From: Desulfovibrio desulfuricans
GTDB lineage: Bacteria > Desulfobacterota > Desulfovibrionia > Desulfovibrionales > Desulfovibrionaceae
Length of the DNA stretch: 6,050 bases
Assembly: GCA_003251995.1 (NCBI GenBank)
Contig: QKDT01000266.1
Location: 1-6,050 of the forward strand
Reading direction: 5' to 3'
The notes beneath the pieces were generated by a model, which saw only the letters and a list, made by a program, of their open reading frames with translations, did not search any database and was not told the origin of the DNA. Shown in pieces: positions 1 to 5,943 of the stretch; the first letter of the stretch is position 1, and the number at the start of each line of letters is the position of its first letter. The position numbers were made by a program, and so were the translations under genes.

Positions 1-416
1 CCGTGCCGATAAACGGGCGTTACATCGCCGTTGAAGCGGCGGGCTTCTTCTGCAAACCAGGGAAAGTACGATGCTCCCTGAAGAATTTCGGCTCTGGCCT
101 CGGCTAGCGGTTTGCCTTCTTCAAGGGTCAGCAGGCGGGCCAGATCCTCAATATTGTCGGCGATGGCCCGCTCCCAGGCGTGCAGCAAAGCTCCCCTTTC
201 CAGAGGCGTGCGTGCACTCCAGACAACAAAGGCCGCCTGTGCGGCCTCTATGGCCTCGCGGGTTTCAGCTTCGCCGCAGTTGGGCACAAGCCCCAACTGT
301 TTGCCGTTGGCGGGGTTGATTACTTCAATAACGCTTTTGTCGGCCGCGTCACGCCAGTGCCCGTTTATAAGGCACTGGCTGCGAAACAATTCCTGATCGT
401 GCAGAATACGGTACAT
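1..416 (-). CDS. gabD: Succinate-semialdehyde dehydrogenase (NAD(P)+), N-terminal part, cut by window edge
   Basis: This is the first 138 codons of an aldehyde dehydrogenase superfamily gene that continues beyond the left edge. The enzyme family oxidises succinate semialdehyde to succinate in the cytosol. The translation matches the GabD N-terminus closely. LFRSQCLINGHW lies at residues 10-21 and VINPANGKQLG at 32-42. The GabD-type signature LTLEEGKPLAEARAEI lies at 96-111 and is followed by YFPWFAEEARR (117-127). The Rossmann glycine motif, catalytic Glu and catalytic Cys would all lie outside the window, so activity cannot be judged. The ATG at 414-416 is preceded by a G-rich Shine-Dalgarno stretch (GAGG about 7 nt upstream). 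An ATG slightly further upstream is out of frame. The gene starts 32 nt after the pyrC stop with no terminator between, so it may be read from the pyr transcript, although it has no obvious pyrimidine role. A related semialdehyde dehydrogenase with another substrate is the main alternative. Confidence 0.85.
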   Translation of the reverse strand, partial: MYRILHDQELFRSQCLINGHWRDAADKSVIEVINPANGKQLGLVPNCGEAETREAIEAAQAAFVVWSARTPLERGALLHAWERAIADNIEDLARLLTLEEGKPLAEARAEILQGASYFPWFAEEARRFNGDVTPVYRH

Positions 417-448
417 CCCTCCCCCTCTGTCATGATCCCCGTAGGGCA

Positions 449-1708
449 TCAAAACAACTGCATACCGTCCAACCAGTGGTGCTTGACCCTGCCACGCAGG
501 GTTTTGCCCAAAAATGGTGTGTTGCAGCTTTTGGAATAGAGGTTATCCGGCCCGGGAACCCATGTTTCGTCCGGGTCAAGCAAAAAGAAATCCGCCGGAT
601 CGCCGGGGGTGAATCCGTTGCTGGGCAGGTTGAAAATCTCTGCCGGGCGGCGGCTCCACAGCCGGTGTACGTCAGCCTCGGTAAGAACGCCTTCGACCAC
701 CAGCCCCCATGTGAGGCTGACAGCCAGATCAAGCCCGGTAAAGCCGCACATGGCATCATCAAGGGTGCCTTCTTTTTCATGGGCGGCATGGGGGGCGTGG
801 TCTGTGGCAAGTATGTCGATGATGCCGCTTTTTACAGCGCTGCGCAAGGCCTCGCGGTCGGCGACAGTGCGCAGGGGCGGGCTGACTTTGGCCTGCGTAT
901 TGTAGCCTTCAAGCGCGGTTTCATCCAGCAGCAGGTAATGGGGGCAGGTTTCGGCAGTCACCTTGATGCCGCGCGCCTTGGCCCAGGCAATGCAATCAAC
1001 GGTCAGCGCTGCGGAAACATGGGCGATGTGTACAGGAACATTGAGATATTCCGCCAGCATGATGTCGCGCATGGCCTGTCCGGCCTCGCCAGCGGCGGGT
1101 TGCCCTTTGACGCCCAAAAGGCCGCTGGTCACGCCTTCGTGCATGCGCCAGCCCTTTGCCAGATGCGGGTCTTCGCAGTGGTCGATGAGCACCAGATCAA
1201 GGTCTGCTCCGTATTCCATGATGCGCCGCACAAGCTCTGCGTTTTCCAACGGGCGACCATCATTGGAAACAGCCACGCAGCCTGCCTCTTTAAGCTCCGC
1301 GAGGGGGGCCATTTCCTCTCCCTTGAGGCCGACTGTAGCGGCGGCAATGGGGTGCAGGCGGGGGCCTTGCGGATGACTTTTGCGGGCGCTGTCGAGCATG
1401 GCCCGCGTGATGCTGGCAGAATCGTTGACGGGCTTGGTGTTAGCCATGCACATGACTGCACCAAAGCCGCCCCTGGCTGCGGCCTCAAGACCGGAGGCGA
1501 TGTCTTCTTTATATTCAAAGCCCGGTTCGCGCAGGTGTACGTGGGCATCTATGCAGCTTGGCAGCAGCACTAGGCCGTGAGCGTCAAAAACCTCGCGGCT
1601 GTCGTAGGTGTGATGACCCGCCGGGGTCATGGTCACTATTTTGCCGTGCCGTACCAGCAGGTCTACCGGGGCTTCAAGGTGGCGTGCGTTCTTTATTAAC
1701 AGGCTCAT
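449..1708 (-). CDS. pyrC: Dihydroorotase, class I
   Basis: It catalyses the reversible cyclisation of N-carbamoyl-L-aspartate to dihydroorotate, step 3 of de novo pyrimidine synthesis, in the cytosol. The 419-residue length is normal for the class I (Bacillus-type) enzyme, which is longer than the roughly 345-residue class II E. coli form. The metal and substrate residues are all visible: DAHVHLREPG at 54-63 (H56, H58, R60), MANTKP at 88-93, SNDGRP at 148-153 with the bridging D150, IDHCED at 175-180 (H177), HIAHVS at 227-232 (H230), and ATDHAPH at 301-307 (D303). These fit the di-zinc pattern of class I dihydroorotases. The start ATG shares the sequence ATGA with the pyrB stop, and GGAG lies about 7 nt upstream inside pyrB, so translation is probably coupled to pyrB. 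The intact catalytic set argues against an inactive PyrC-like subunit. Hydantoinase and allantoinase are less likely given the pyrB partner and the motif set. Confidence 0.96.
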   Translation of the reverse strand: MSLLIKNARHLEAPVDLLVRHGKIVTMTPAGHHTYDSREVFDAHGLVLLPSCIDAHVHLREPGFEYKEDIASGLEAAARGGFGAVMCMANTKPVNDSASITRAMLDSARKSHPQGPRLHPIAAATVGLKGEEMAPLAELKEAGCVAVSNDGRPLENAELVRRIMEYGADLDLVLIDHCEDPHLAKGWRMHEGVTSGLLGVKGQPAAGEAGQAMRDIMLAEYLNVPVHIAHVSAALTVDCIAWAKARGIKVTAETCPHYLLLDETALEGYNTQAKVSPPLRTVADREALRSAVKSGIIDILATDHAPHAAHEKEGTLDDAMCGFTGLDLAVSLTWGLVVEGVLTEADVHRLWSRRPAEIFNLPSNGFTPGDPADFFLLDPDETWVPGPDNLYSKSCNTPFLGKTLRGRVKHHWLDGMQLF

Positions 1709-2661
1709 GCGTGTACTCCGTCGTTGTGTGTGGCAAGAAGATACAGCACTGCCATACGCGTGGCGACGCCAGCAGCCACCTGGTTCAGCACCAGGCTTGC
1801 GGGGGCGTCTGCAATATCATTTGAAATTTCAAGCCCTCTGTTCATGGGGCCGGGGTGCAAAACCTTGGCTTCGGGCGCGGCAAGAGCCAACTGGCGGGTG
1901 CCAAGGCAAAAACGGCGGGAATATTCCGCTAGGTCGGGCAAAAGGCCCGCCTGCTGGCGTTCAAGCTGCAATCGCAGACACATGACCGCATCCACATCGC
2001 GCACGGCTTTATCCAGGTCTGTGTAAATTTCTACGGGCCAGTGATCAACCCCGGCGGGCAGCAGGGTGCGCGGGGCGCACAAACGCACCTTGACGCCCAG
2101 CATTGTGAGCAGGTGCATGTTTGAACGGGCCACCCGGCTGTGCGCAATATCGCCAAGAATCAGCAATGTGCGCCCGGCAAAGCGGTTTTGCCACGCCTGC
2201 CGCAAACTGTAGCAGTCGAGCAGAGCCTGGGTAGGGTGGGCGTGCCAGCCATCACCGCCATTGACGATGCCGCAGGGCAGCAGCTCTGCAAGAAAGCGCG
2301 CCGCGCCGCTGCTGGGGTGGCGGATGACAATGACATCCGGCCCCATGGCTTGCAGGGTGAGGCCTGTATCCTTGAGGCTTTCACCCTTGTTCAGGCTTGA
2401 GCCGGATTTGGCAAGCGAATAGGTGTCGGCGGAAAGGCGCTTGCCCGCAACGTCAAAAGACGTTTTGGTGCGGGTGCTGTTTTCCACGAAAAACAGCACA
2501 ACGGTCTTGCCCTTGAGGGTAGGCACCTTTTTGACAGGGCGGCTGTTGATTTCCTGAAAGCTGGCAGCCAGATCCAGCAGATGCAGGGTGTCTTCCGCGC
2601 TTAGCTGGGTGACATCGAGCAGGTCTTTGTGAGGCCAGTGGTAGCGATTGTCGGTGTTCAT
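1705..2661 (-). CDS. pyrB: Aspartate carbamoyltransferase catalytic subunit
   Basis: It transfers the carbamoyl group from carbamoyl phosphate to L-aspartate, the committed step of pyrimidine synthesis, in the cytosol. The protein has 318 residues, close to the usual 300-320. The carbamoyl-phosphate loop ENSTRTKTSF is at 60-69. The '80s loop' SLAKSGSSLNKGES is at 82-95, with the expected Ser and Lys. IRHPSSGA lies at 113-120, GGDGWHAHPTQALLD at 135-149, the aspartate-domain segment LGDIAHSRVARSN at 169-181, and LHPGPMNRG at 268-276. No regulatory pyrI gene is visible; the immediate partner is pyrC. The ATG at 2659-2661 is supported by the N-terminal WPHKDLLDVTQLS, which aligns with the family start. 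The 20 nt before it contain no recognisable Shine-Dalgarno sequence, which is unusual. The gene lies 21 nt downstream of an intrinsic terminator and its leader ORF, suggesting control by attenuation. Ornithine carbamoyltransferase is excluded by the loop sequences. Confidence 0.96.
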   Translation of the reverse strand: MNTDNRYHWPHKDLLDVTQLSAEDTLHLLDLAASFQEINSRPVKKVPTLKGKTVVLFFVENSTRTKTSFDVAGKRLSADTYSLAKSGSSLNKGESLKDTGLTLQAMGPDVIVIRHPSSGAARFLAELLPCGIVNGGDGWHAHPTQALLDCYSLRQAWQNRFAGRTLLILGDIAHSRVARSNMHLLTMLGVKVRLCAPRTLLPAGVDHWPVEIYTDLDKAVRDVDAVMCLRLQLERQQAGLLPDLAEYSRRFCLGTRQLALAAPEAKVLHPGPMNRGLEISNDIADAPASLVLNQVAAGVATRMAVLYLLATHNDGVHA

Positions 2662-2682
2662 GACGTTACGTGGTAAAAAGGT

Positions 2683-2713
2683 AAAAAAAATCCCCGTTGC
2701 TATACAACGGGGA
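2683..2713 (-). terminator. Intrinsic terminator / candidate attenuator ahead of pyrB
   Basis: On the minus strand the transcript reads CCCCGUUG, loop UAUAG, CAACGGGG, then A and eight consecutive U. The stem is 8 perfect base pairs (2692-2699 with 2705-2712), extended by one U-A pair at its base. This is a textbook Rho-independent terminator. It sits between the probable pyr promoter and pyrB, and its U-tract ends 21 nt before the pyrB ATG. The only upstream minus-strand gene it could serve is the small leader ORF, whose UAG stop lies inside the loop. A terminator in this position most likely works as an attenuator of pyrBC. In enterobacterial pyrBI the attenuator also lies about 20-odd nt before pyrB. 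The structure is seen directly; the regulatory role is inference. Confidence 0.88.
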
Positions 2714-2813
2714 AATACGGAAAAACGCCTACAAATGCGAAAAAATCAGGAAGGCCGGGGGCACTGTGCTTGCCCTGCCATAGGAAATTGCGCAGACGGG
2801 CGTTAGTCTTCAT
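2700..2813 (-). CDS. Putative pyr leader peptide (pyrL-like, 37 aa)
   Basis: This is a small ORF ending inside the loop of the pyrB attenuator. It begins MKTNARLRNF and ends VGVFPYFPVV, with six Phe residues because the DNA is T-rich. The basic N-terminal part, the GLP segment followed by Phe-rich residues, and the stop within or near the terminator recall the 44-residue enterobacterial PyrL leader. The similarity is one of layout and I do not claim homology. A ribosome at the UAG stop would cover the 5' arm of the terminator (codons Pro-Val-Val-stop) and block folding. The reading frame is open upstream to 2963, but those extra codons would cross the promoter. ATG 2811-2813 is the best start. 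It has no Shine-Dalgarno sequence and lies 8 nt from the candidate -10 box, so translation may be leaderless. The peptide probably has no function beyond being translated. Confidence 0.6.
   Translation of the reverse strand: MKTNARLRNFLWQGKHSAPGLPDFFAFVGVFPYFPVV
2713..2775 (-). promoter_or_regulatory. U-rich pausing tract with upstream hairpin in the pyr leader
   Basis: In the leader RNA a small hairpin (GGGCA / UGCCC, 7-nt loop, 2759-2775) precedes a tract in which 20 of 36 bases are U (2748-2713). The tract has runs of six, three, five and three U. It leads straight into the terminator stem. In the pyrBI model a pause hairpin and U-rich region slow RNA polymerase when UTP is scarce, giving the ribosome time to catch up. 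The order hairpin, U-tract, terminator is the same here. The hairpin is short and may be fortuitous; the U-richness is clear. Confidence 0.5.
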
Positions 2814-2821
2814 AAGTACCA

Positions 2822-2850
2822 AATGTAGGCGCGCTTGGGCGCTTTGTAAA
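2822..2850 (-). promoter_or_regulatory. Candidate sigma-70 promoter for leader-pyrB-pyrC
   Basis: Read on the minus strand, TTTACA (2850-2845, 5 of 6 to the consensus -35) is followed by an exact 17-nt spacer and TACATT (2827-2822, 4 of 6 to the -10). Transcription would begin near 2817-2813, giving a terminated leader RNA of about 130 nt, similar in size to the enterobacterial pyrBI leader. The start would fall at or just before the leader ATG. It lies back to back with a candidate plus-strand promoter at 2863-2891. Confidence 0.5.
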
Positions 2851-2862
2851 GCAAAAAGTATG

Positions 2863-2891
2863 TTGACGCTGGCTGGGGCATTGTCTAGTTG
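2863..2891 (+). promoter_or_regulatory. Candidate promoter for the tauE-yitT-amidohydrolase cluster
   Basis: TTGACG (2863-2868, 5 of 6 to the -35 consensus) is followed by 17 nt and the poor -10 match TAGTTG (2886-2891, 3 of 6). The 5' untranslated region would be about 60 nt, with a strong Shine-Dalgarno AGGAG at 2951-2955. A weak -10 could mean activator dependence or that the real promoter lies elsewhere. Between this site and the gene the hexamer GCGTAC occurs twice (2895-2900 and 2902-2907), which might be part of an operator. Confidence 0.3.
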
Positions 2892-2961
2892 TAGGCGTAC
2901 CGCGTACGGATACAGCCAATTGGGTGGCGCGGCCGAAAGCATCTTCAGCGAGGAGAACCAC

Positions 2962-3759
2962 ATGATTTTATCGCTTGTTGCCTATGTTTGCTGCGGTGCT
3001 GTTGCCGGTGTTCTGGCTGGCCTTCTGGGGGTAGGGGGCGGTGTGGTGCTGGTGCCCATGATGATTGCCATTTTTCCCTCTGTGGGGGTTCCCGCAGAAT
3101 ACGTGCAGCAGATGGCGCTCGGCACATCGCTTGCCAGCATCATGGTTACATCCATCTCCAGCGCGCGGGCGCACAATGCCCGTGGCGCGGTGCATTGGGA
3201 CATTTTCAAGGCCATTACACCCGGCATACTGGTGGGTACGTTCTTCGGCGGCCTCATCGCCACCCATTTGCCCATCATGTTTCTGAAGATATTTTTTGTC
3301 TGCTTTATCTTTTTTGTGTCGGCGCAGATGCTTTCCAACTACAGGCCCGCGGCAAGCCGCGACCTGCCCGGCGCGGTGGGAACCGCTGGCGTGGGCGGTG
3401 TGATCGGCCTGATATCCAGTTTTGTGGGCATTGGCGGCGGCACGCTTTCCGTACCCTTTATGACCTTTTGCAACGTACCCCTGCACCACGCCGTGGGAAC
3501 CTCTGCAGCCATTGGGTTTCCCATTGCTGTTGCGGGCACGCTGGGCTTTATTGTTGGCGGCTGGGGAAGGCCAGATCTGCCCGCCATGTCGCTTGGCTTT
3601 GTGAACCTGTGGGCGCTGATCGGCATTGCATCCGCAAGTTTTTTGACCGCTCCCCTTGGCGTCAGGCTTTCGCATTCGCTGCCAGCCGCCAAACTCAAGA
3701 AGGGTTTTGCCTGTTTTTTGATACTTGTGGCCTTGAAGATGATCTGGGGACTGTTGTAA
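2962..3759 (+). CDS. TauE/SafE-family membrane permease (anion/sulfonate exporter type)
   Basis: This is an integral inner-membrane protein of 265 residues, typical for the TauE/SafE (DUF81) family. Members of the family have been linked to export of sulfite, sulfoacetate and other organic anions. The internal duplication that defines the family is plain. GLLGVGGGVVLVP at 20-32 is echoed by SSFVGIGGGTLSVP at 152-165, and ALGTSLAS at 52-59 is echoed by AVGTSAAIG at 177-185. About eight hydrophobic segments can be drawn (roughly 3-34, 52-68, 84-101, 107-124, 139-158, 180-200, 211-232, 248-264). The start is ATG 2962-2964, with AGGAG 6 nt upstream. The frame is open back to 2770, but the extra residues are hydrophilic, lack family resemblance and would cross the promoter region. 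The next gene starts 9 nt after the stop. Substrate cannot be told from sequence; sulfite or a sulfonate would suit a sulfate reducer, but that is speculation. Confidence 0.9.
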   Translation: MILSLVAYVCCGAVAGVLAGLLGVGGGVVLVPMMIAIFPSVGVPAEYVQQMALGTSLASIMVTSISSARAHNARGAVHWDIFKAITPGILVGTFFGGLIATHLPIMFLKIFFVCFIFFVSAQMLSNYRPAASRDLPGAVGTAGVGGVIGLISSFVGIGGGTLSVPFMTFCNVPLHHAVGTSAAIGFPIAVAGTLGFIVGGWGRPDLPAMSLGFVNLWALIGIASASFLTAPLGVRLSHSLPAAKLKKGFACFLILVALKMIWGLL

Positions 3760-3768
3760 TCTAAGCCC

Positions 3769-4635
3769 ATGAAACTGCAATCGTACAATAACACACTGGC
3801 CCAGTCTGTGGTCTGGAACCTGCTCTGGCTTACGCTGGGTTCGGTTCTTATGGCTATTTGTATCCAAAGCGTGGCGGCGCCCCACGGCTTCCTTTCCGGC
3901 GGGGTCATGGGTGTGTCCTTGCTGGTCAATTACTGGACAGGCTCGCTGACGCCGCTTGTCTGGTACTCCTTGCTGTGCGTGCCCGTATACGTCCTGGGCT
4001 GGTTTTGCGTGGGCAAACGTTTTTTGCTCTATACTGCTTATGGTACGGTATGCACGACGCTGTGCAGTTTTTTTATTACCTTCAGCATCCCCATTTCCAA
4101 CGAAATTTATGCCACGGTGGTGGGTGGTGTGCTGCACGGGGCGGCCTGCGGCATCATGCTACGCACCCTGGGCAGCAGCGGCGGCACTGATGTGGTTGCC
4201 GTGCTGCTCAAAGAACGCTGGAATGTTCCCATCGGGCAGTTTAACTTTATGTTCAACTGCCTGTTGTTTCTTACGGCAGCCGCGCAGATGGAGCTGGATC
4301 TTATTGTGGCCTCCATGCTGATGATGTTTATTTCTGCCAGCACGCTTGAGTATGTGCTTGGTTTGTTTAACCGGCGCAAGCTTGTCATGATTATTTCTGA
4401 CCATGGTGAAGAAATCAGCGAGGCCATTTTGGTAACAGAACGCTTTGGCGCTACGCTTGTACGCGGTAAGGGGGCTTATTCCGGCTCAGACCGCGAAATT
4501 CTGCTCACCGTCACCAACAACGTGGCGCTCAAGCGGCTTGAAAATCTGGTGTTCAGCATTGATCCGCGCGCGCTGTTTATTGTGGAAAACACGTTCTATG
4601 TGTCCGGCGGGCAATTTGCCCGCAGAAGCCGTTGA
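3769..4635 (+). CDS. YitT-family membrane protein with C-terminal DUF2179 domain
   Basis: The protein has 288 residues, the usual size for the family. The N-terminal two thirds form a membrane domain of about six segments (roughly 14-36, 42-57, 63-81, 88-107, 113-132, 158-198). They carry the family's glycine-rich motifs FLSGGVMGVSLL (41-52) and RTLGSSGGTDVVAVLL (132-147). A soluble domain follows from about 205 to 288. It contains ISEAILVTERFGATLVRGKGAY and ends with IDPRALFIVENTFYVSGGQF (264-283), as expected for DUF2179. The molecular function of the family is not established, and transport or sensing are guesses. It starts 9 nt after the permease stop with only a weak Shine-Dalgarno sequence, so translation is probably coupled. 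It shares the permease's strand and likely transcript, so the two membrane proteins may work in one process, but nothing in the sequence proves that. Confidence 0.9.
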   Translation: MKLQSYNNTLAQSVVWNLLWLTLGSVLMAICIQSVAAPHGFLSGGVMGVSLLVNYWTGSLTPLVWYSLLCVPVYVLGWFCVGKRFLLYTAYGTVCTTLCSFFITFSIPISNEIYATVVGGVLHGAACGIMLRTLGSSGGTDVVAVLLKERWNVPIGQFNFMFNCLLFLTAAAQMELDLIVASMLMMFISASTLEYVLGLFNRRKLVMIISDHGEEISEAILVTERFGATLVRGKGAYSGSDREILLTVTNNVALKRLENLVFSIDPRALFIVENTFYVSGGQFARRSR

Positions 4636-4648
4636 CGGCGGAGGTCCC

Positions 4649-5893
4649 ATGAACCCGGAAACCACGGAATCACCCGCGTCCGACGACGTGTCAGATCCGT
4701 TGCTTGCCATCAGGGCCAAGAGCATTCTGACGCTTGGCGGCGAAGGCCCCGCACGGGCCGCCCGCCTTTTTGCCCCGCTGAAAAAGATCGATAACGGCGT
4801 GCTGCTGGTGCGCAACGGGCTGGTGGAAGATGTGTTGCCGTGGTCGCAGGCCAGCCTGCCCGCAGGAGCATTGGTGCGTGATGTAGGGCCAGTGTGCCTT
4901 GCCCCGGCCTGCGTTAACGCGCACACCCATCTTGAGCTTTCGCACCTTGCAGAAAAAACCCGGTGGGGACGGGGATTTACCACATGGCTGCAAAGCCTCA
5001 TTCCCCTGCTTGGCGCGGCCCCACAGGCCGATGCCATAGAAAGCGCCTGCGCCTCCCTGGCCCTTTGCGGCACACTGTATGTAGGTAATATAACAGGTTC
5101 TTTGCCCGGCGGCACGGTTCTGGCTGACACGGCCTGCAATGAGGCCGGGCTGACCGCAAGCCACTTTTGCGAATGGTTTGGCTTTGGCGCTCCATTTGCC
5201 GACAGTGAACGCCCATGGCCCCCACGGTGCCGTCAAGCCGTGGCGGACGATCCCTTTTTGATGGCCCGTTGCGCACCAGGCGGGCACGGCCTGTATTCTA
5301 CCGGGCCTGAAATCCTTAGCGCAGCTCGTAAAGATTGTTCGCGCATGGGGCGTGTATTTTCCTTCCACCTTGCAGAGTCACCTGAAGAAACGCAGTTGCT
5401 GACCACCGGCGACGGGCCTTTGCACGATCTGTACGCAGGCGTGGTGCTGCCGCCAGACTGGAGCGCGCCAGGGCTGCGGCCTTTGGCCTATGCCGTCAAG
5501 CTGGGCTTGCTTGGCCCTGGCACCCTGGCTGTACACGGGGCGCAGCTTGACGCGCAAGAGGTGGAGGTGCTGGCAGCCAGCGGTGCAGCTTTGTGCCTTT
5601 GCCCGCGTTCAAACCGCAATATTGGTGTTGGCGTACCACCTGTGCGTGAATTGATGGAAAGCGGGGCCTTGCTGTGTCTTGGTACAGACGGGCTGACCTC
5701 CAACCGCGATCTGGATGTGCGCAAAGAGGCGGTATGGCTGCGTGAAACCATGGATGTGCCGCCCGAAGCTCTGGTGCGCATGCTGACGGTTAACGGCGCT
5801 GCTGCCTTGAATATGTTGGGGTGCGGGGCGGGACGACTAGAAAAAGGCGGGCCTGCGGATTTTTGCGTGTTGCCCGAAACACTGACCTACTAA
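4649..5893 (+). CDS. Amidohydrolase-family deaminase/hydrolase (Atz/Trz or aminofutalosine deaminase-like)
   Basis: This is a cytosolic metal-dependent hydrolase of 414 residues, normal for the chlorohydrolase/cytosine deaminase-like branch of the amidohydrolase superfamily. Visible active-site elements, in order, are VNAHTHLELS at 89-98 (H92, H94), GHGLYS at 212-217 (H213), FHLAESPEET at 239-248 (H240, E243), AVHGAQL at 294-300 (H296), CPRSNRNIGVG at 318-328, and LGTDGLTSN at 344-352 (D347). This mononuclear-metal pattern occurs in S-adenosylhomocysteine/methylthioadenosine deaminases, aminofutalosine deaminases and TrzA/AtzA-type enzymes. The NAHTHLELS form, with GRGFTTWL soon after (107-114), leans toward the aminofutalosine deaminase-like group, which acts in the futalosine menaquinone route. 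I would not assign a substrate. The start is ATG 4649-4651 with GGAGGT 3 nt upstream. An open stretch back to 4445 overlaps yitT in another frame and lacks family resemblance. The gene lies 13 nt after yitT, so it is probably co-transcribed. Confidence 0.88.
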   Translation: MNPETTESPASDDVSDPLLAIRAKSILTLGGEGPARAARLFAPLKKIDNGVLLVRNGLVEDVLPWSQASLPAGALVRDVGPVCLAPACVNAHTHLELSHLAEKTRWGRGFTTWLQSLIPLLGAAPQADAIESACASLALCGTLYVGNITGSLPGGTVLADTACNEAGLTASHFCEWFGFGAPFADSERPWPPRCRQAVADDPFLMARCAPGGHGLYSTGPEILSAARKDCSRMGRVFSFHLAESPEETQLLTTGDGPLHDLYAGVVLPPDWSAPGLRPLAYAVKLGLLGPGTLAVHGAQLDAQEVEVLAASGAALCLCPRSNRNIGVGVPPVRELMESGALLCLGTDGLTSNRDLDVRKEAVWLRETMDVPPEALVRMLTVNGAAALNMLGCGAGRLEKGGPADFCVLPETLTY

Positions 5894-5905
5894 GGTTTTT
5901 TTTGC

Positions 5906-5935
5906 AGGGGCTGTTTTGCTAAATTGGCCCTTTTT
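5906..5935 (+). terminator. Weak terminator-like hairpin after the amidohydrolase gene
   Basis: GGGC (5908-5911) can pair with GCCC (5927-5930) across a loop of about 15 nt, followed by TTTTT (5931-5935). A T-run of eight also lies directly after the stop codon without a preceding stem. The short stem and long loop make this a marginal terminator, but its position 12 nt after the stop is right. Alternative pairings, such as GGCTG with CAGCC further out (5909-5913 with 5937-5941), are also possible. Confidence 0.3.
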
Positions 5936-5943
5936 GCAGCCAC

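Noticed and set aside
476..1573. Long plus-strand open frame (365 codons) opposite pyrC
   Set aside because: It is antisense to an intact dihydroorotase with all catalytic residues, and its translation shows no recognisable domain; it is a shadow of GC-biased codon use.
2683..2813. PyrR-type or amino-acid (Phe) attenuation as an alternative explanation of the pyr leader
   Set aside because: I saw no antiterminator/anti-antiterminator pairing or PyrR-binding-loop consensus. The Phe codons are explained by the T-rich tract, and Phe control of pyrB makes little metabolic sense.
2770..2961. 64-residue N-terminal extension of the TauE/SafE permease
   Set aside because: The extension is basic and non-hydrophobic, crosses the promoter region and pyr leader, and the downstream ATG has an ideal Shine-Dalgarno sequence.
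2814..2963. Longer 87-codon version of the pyr leader ORF
   Set aside because: It would start upstream of the candidate promoter, directly opposite the permease start, and its two upstream ATGs lack ribosome binding sites.
2968..4137. Minus-strand open frame of 389 codons across the permease and YitT genes
   Set aside because: Its translation is rich in His, Gln, Arg and Lys without recognisable domains, as expected for the antisense of hydrophobic membrane-protein codons.
4445..4648. N-terminal extension of the amidohydrolase overlapping yitT
   Set aside because: It overlaps the conserved DUF2179 coding region in another frame, and GGAGGT precedes the later ATG.
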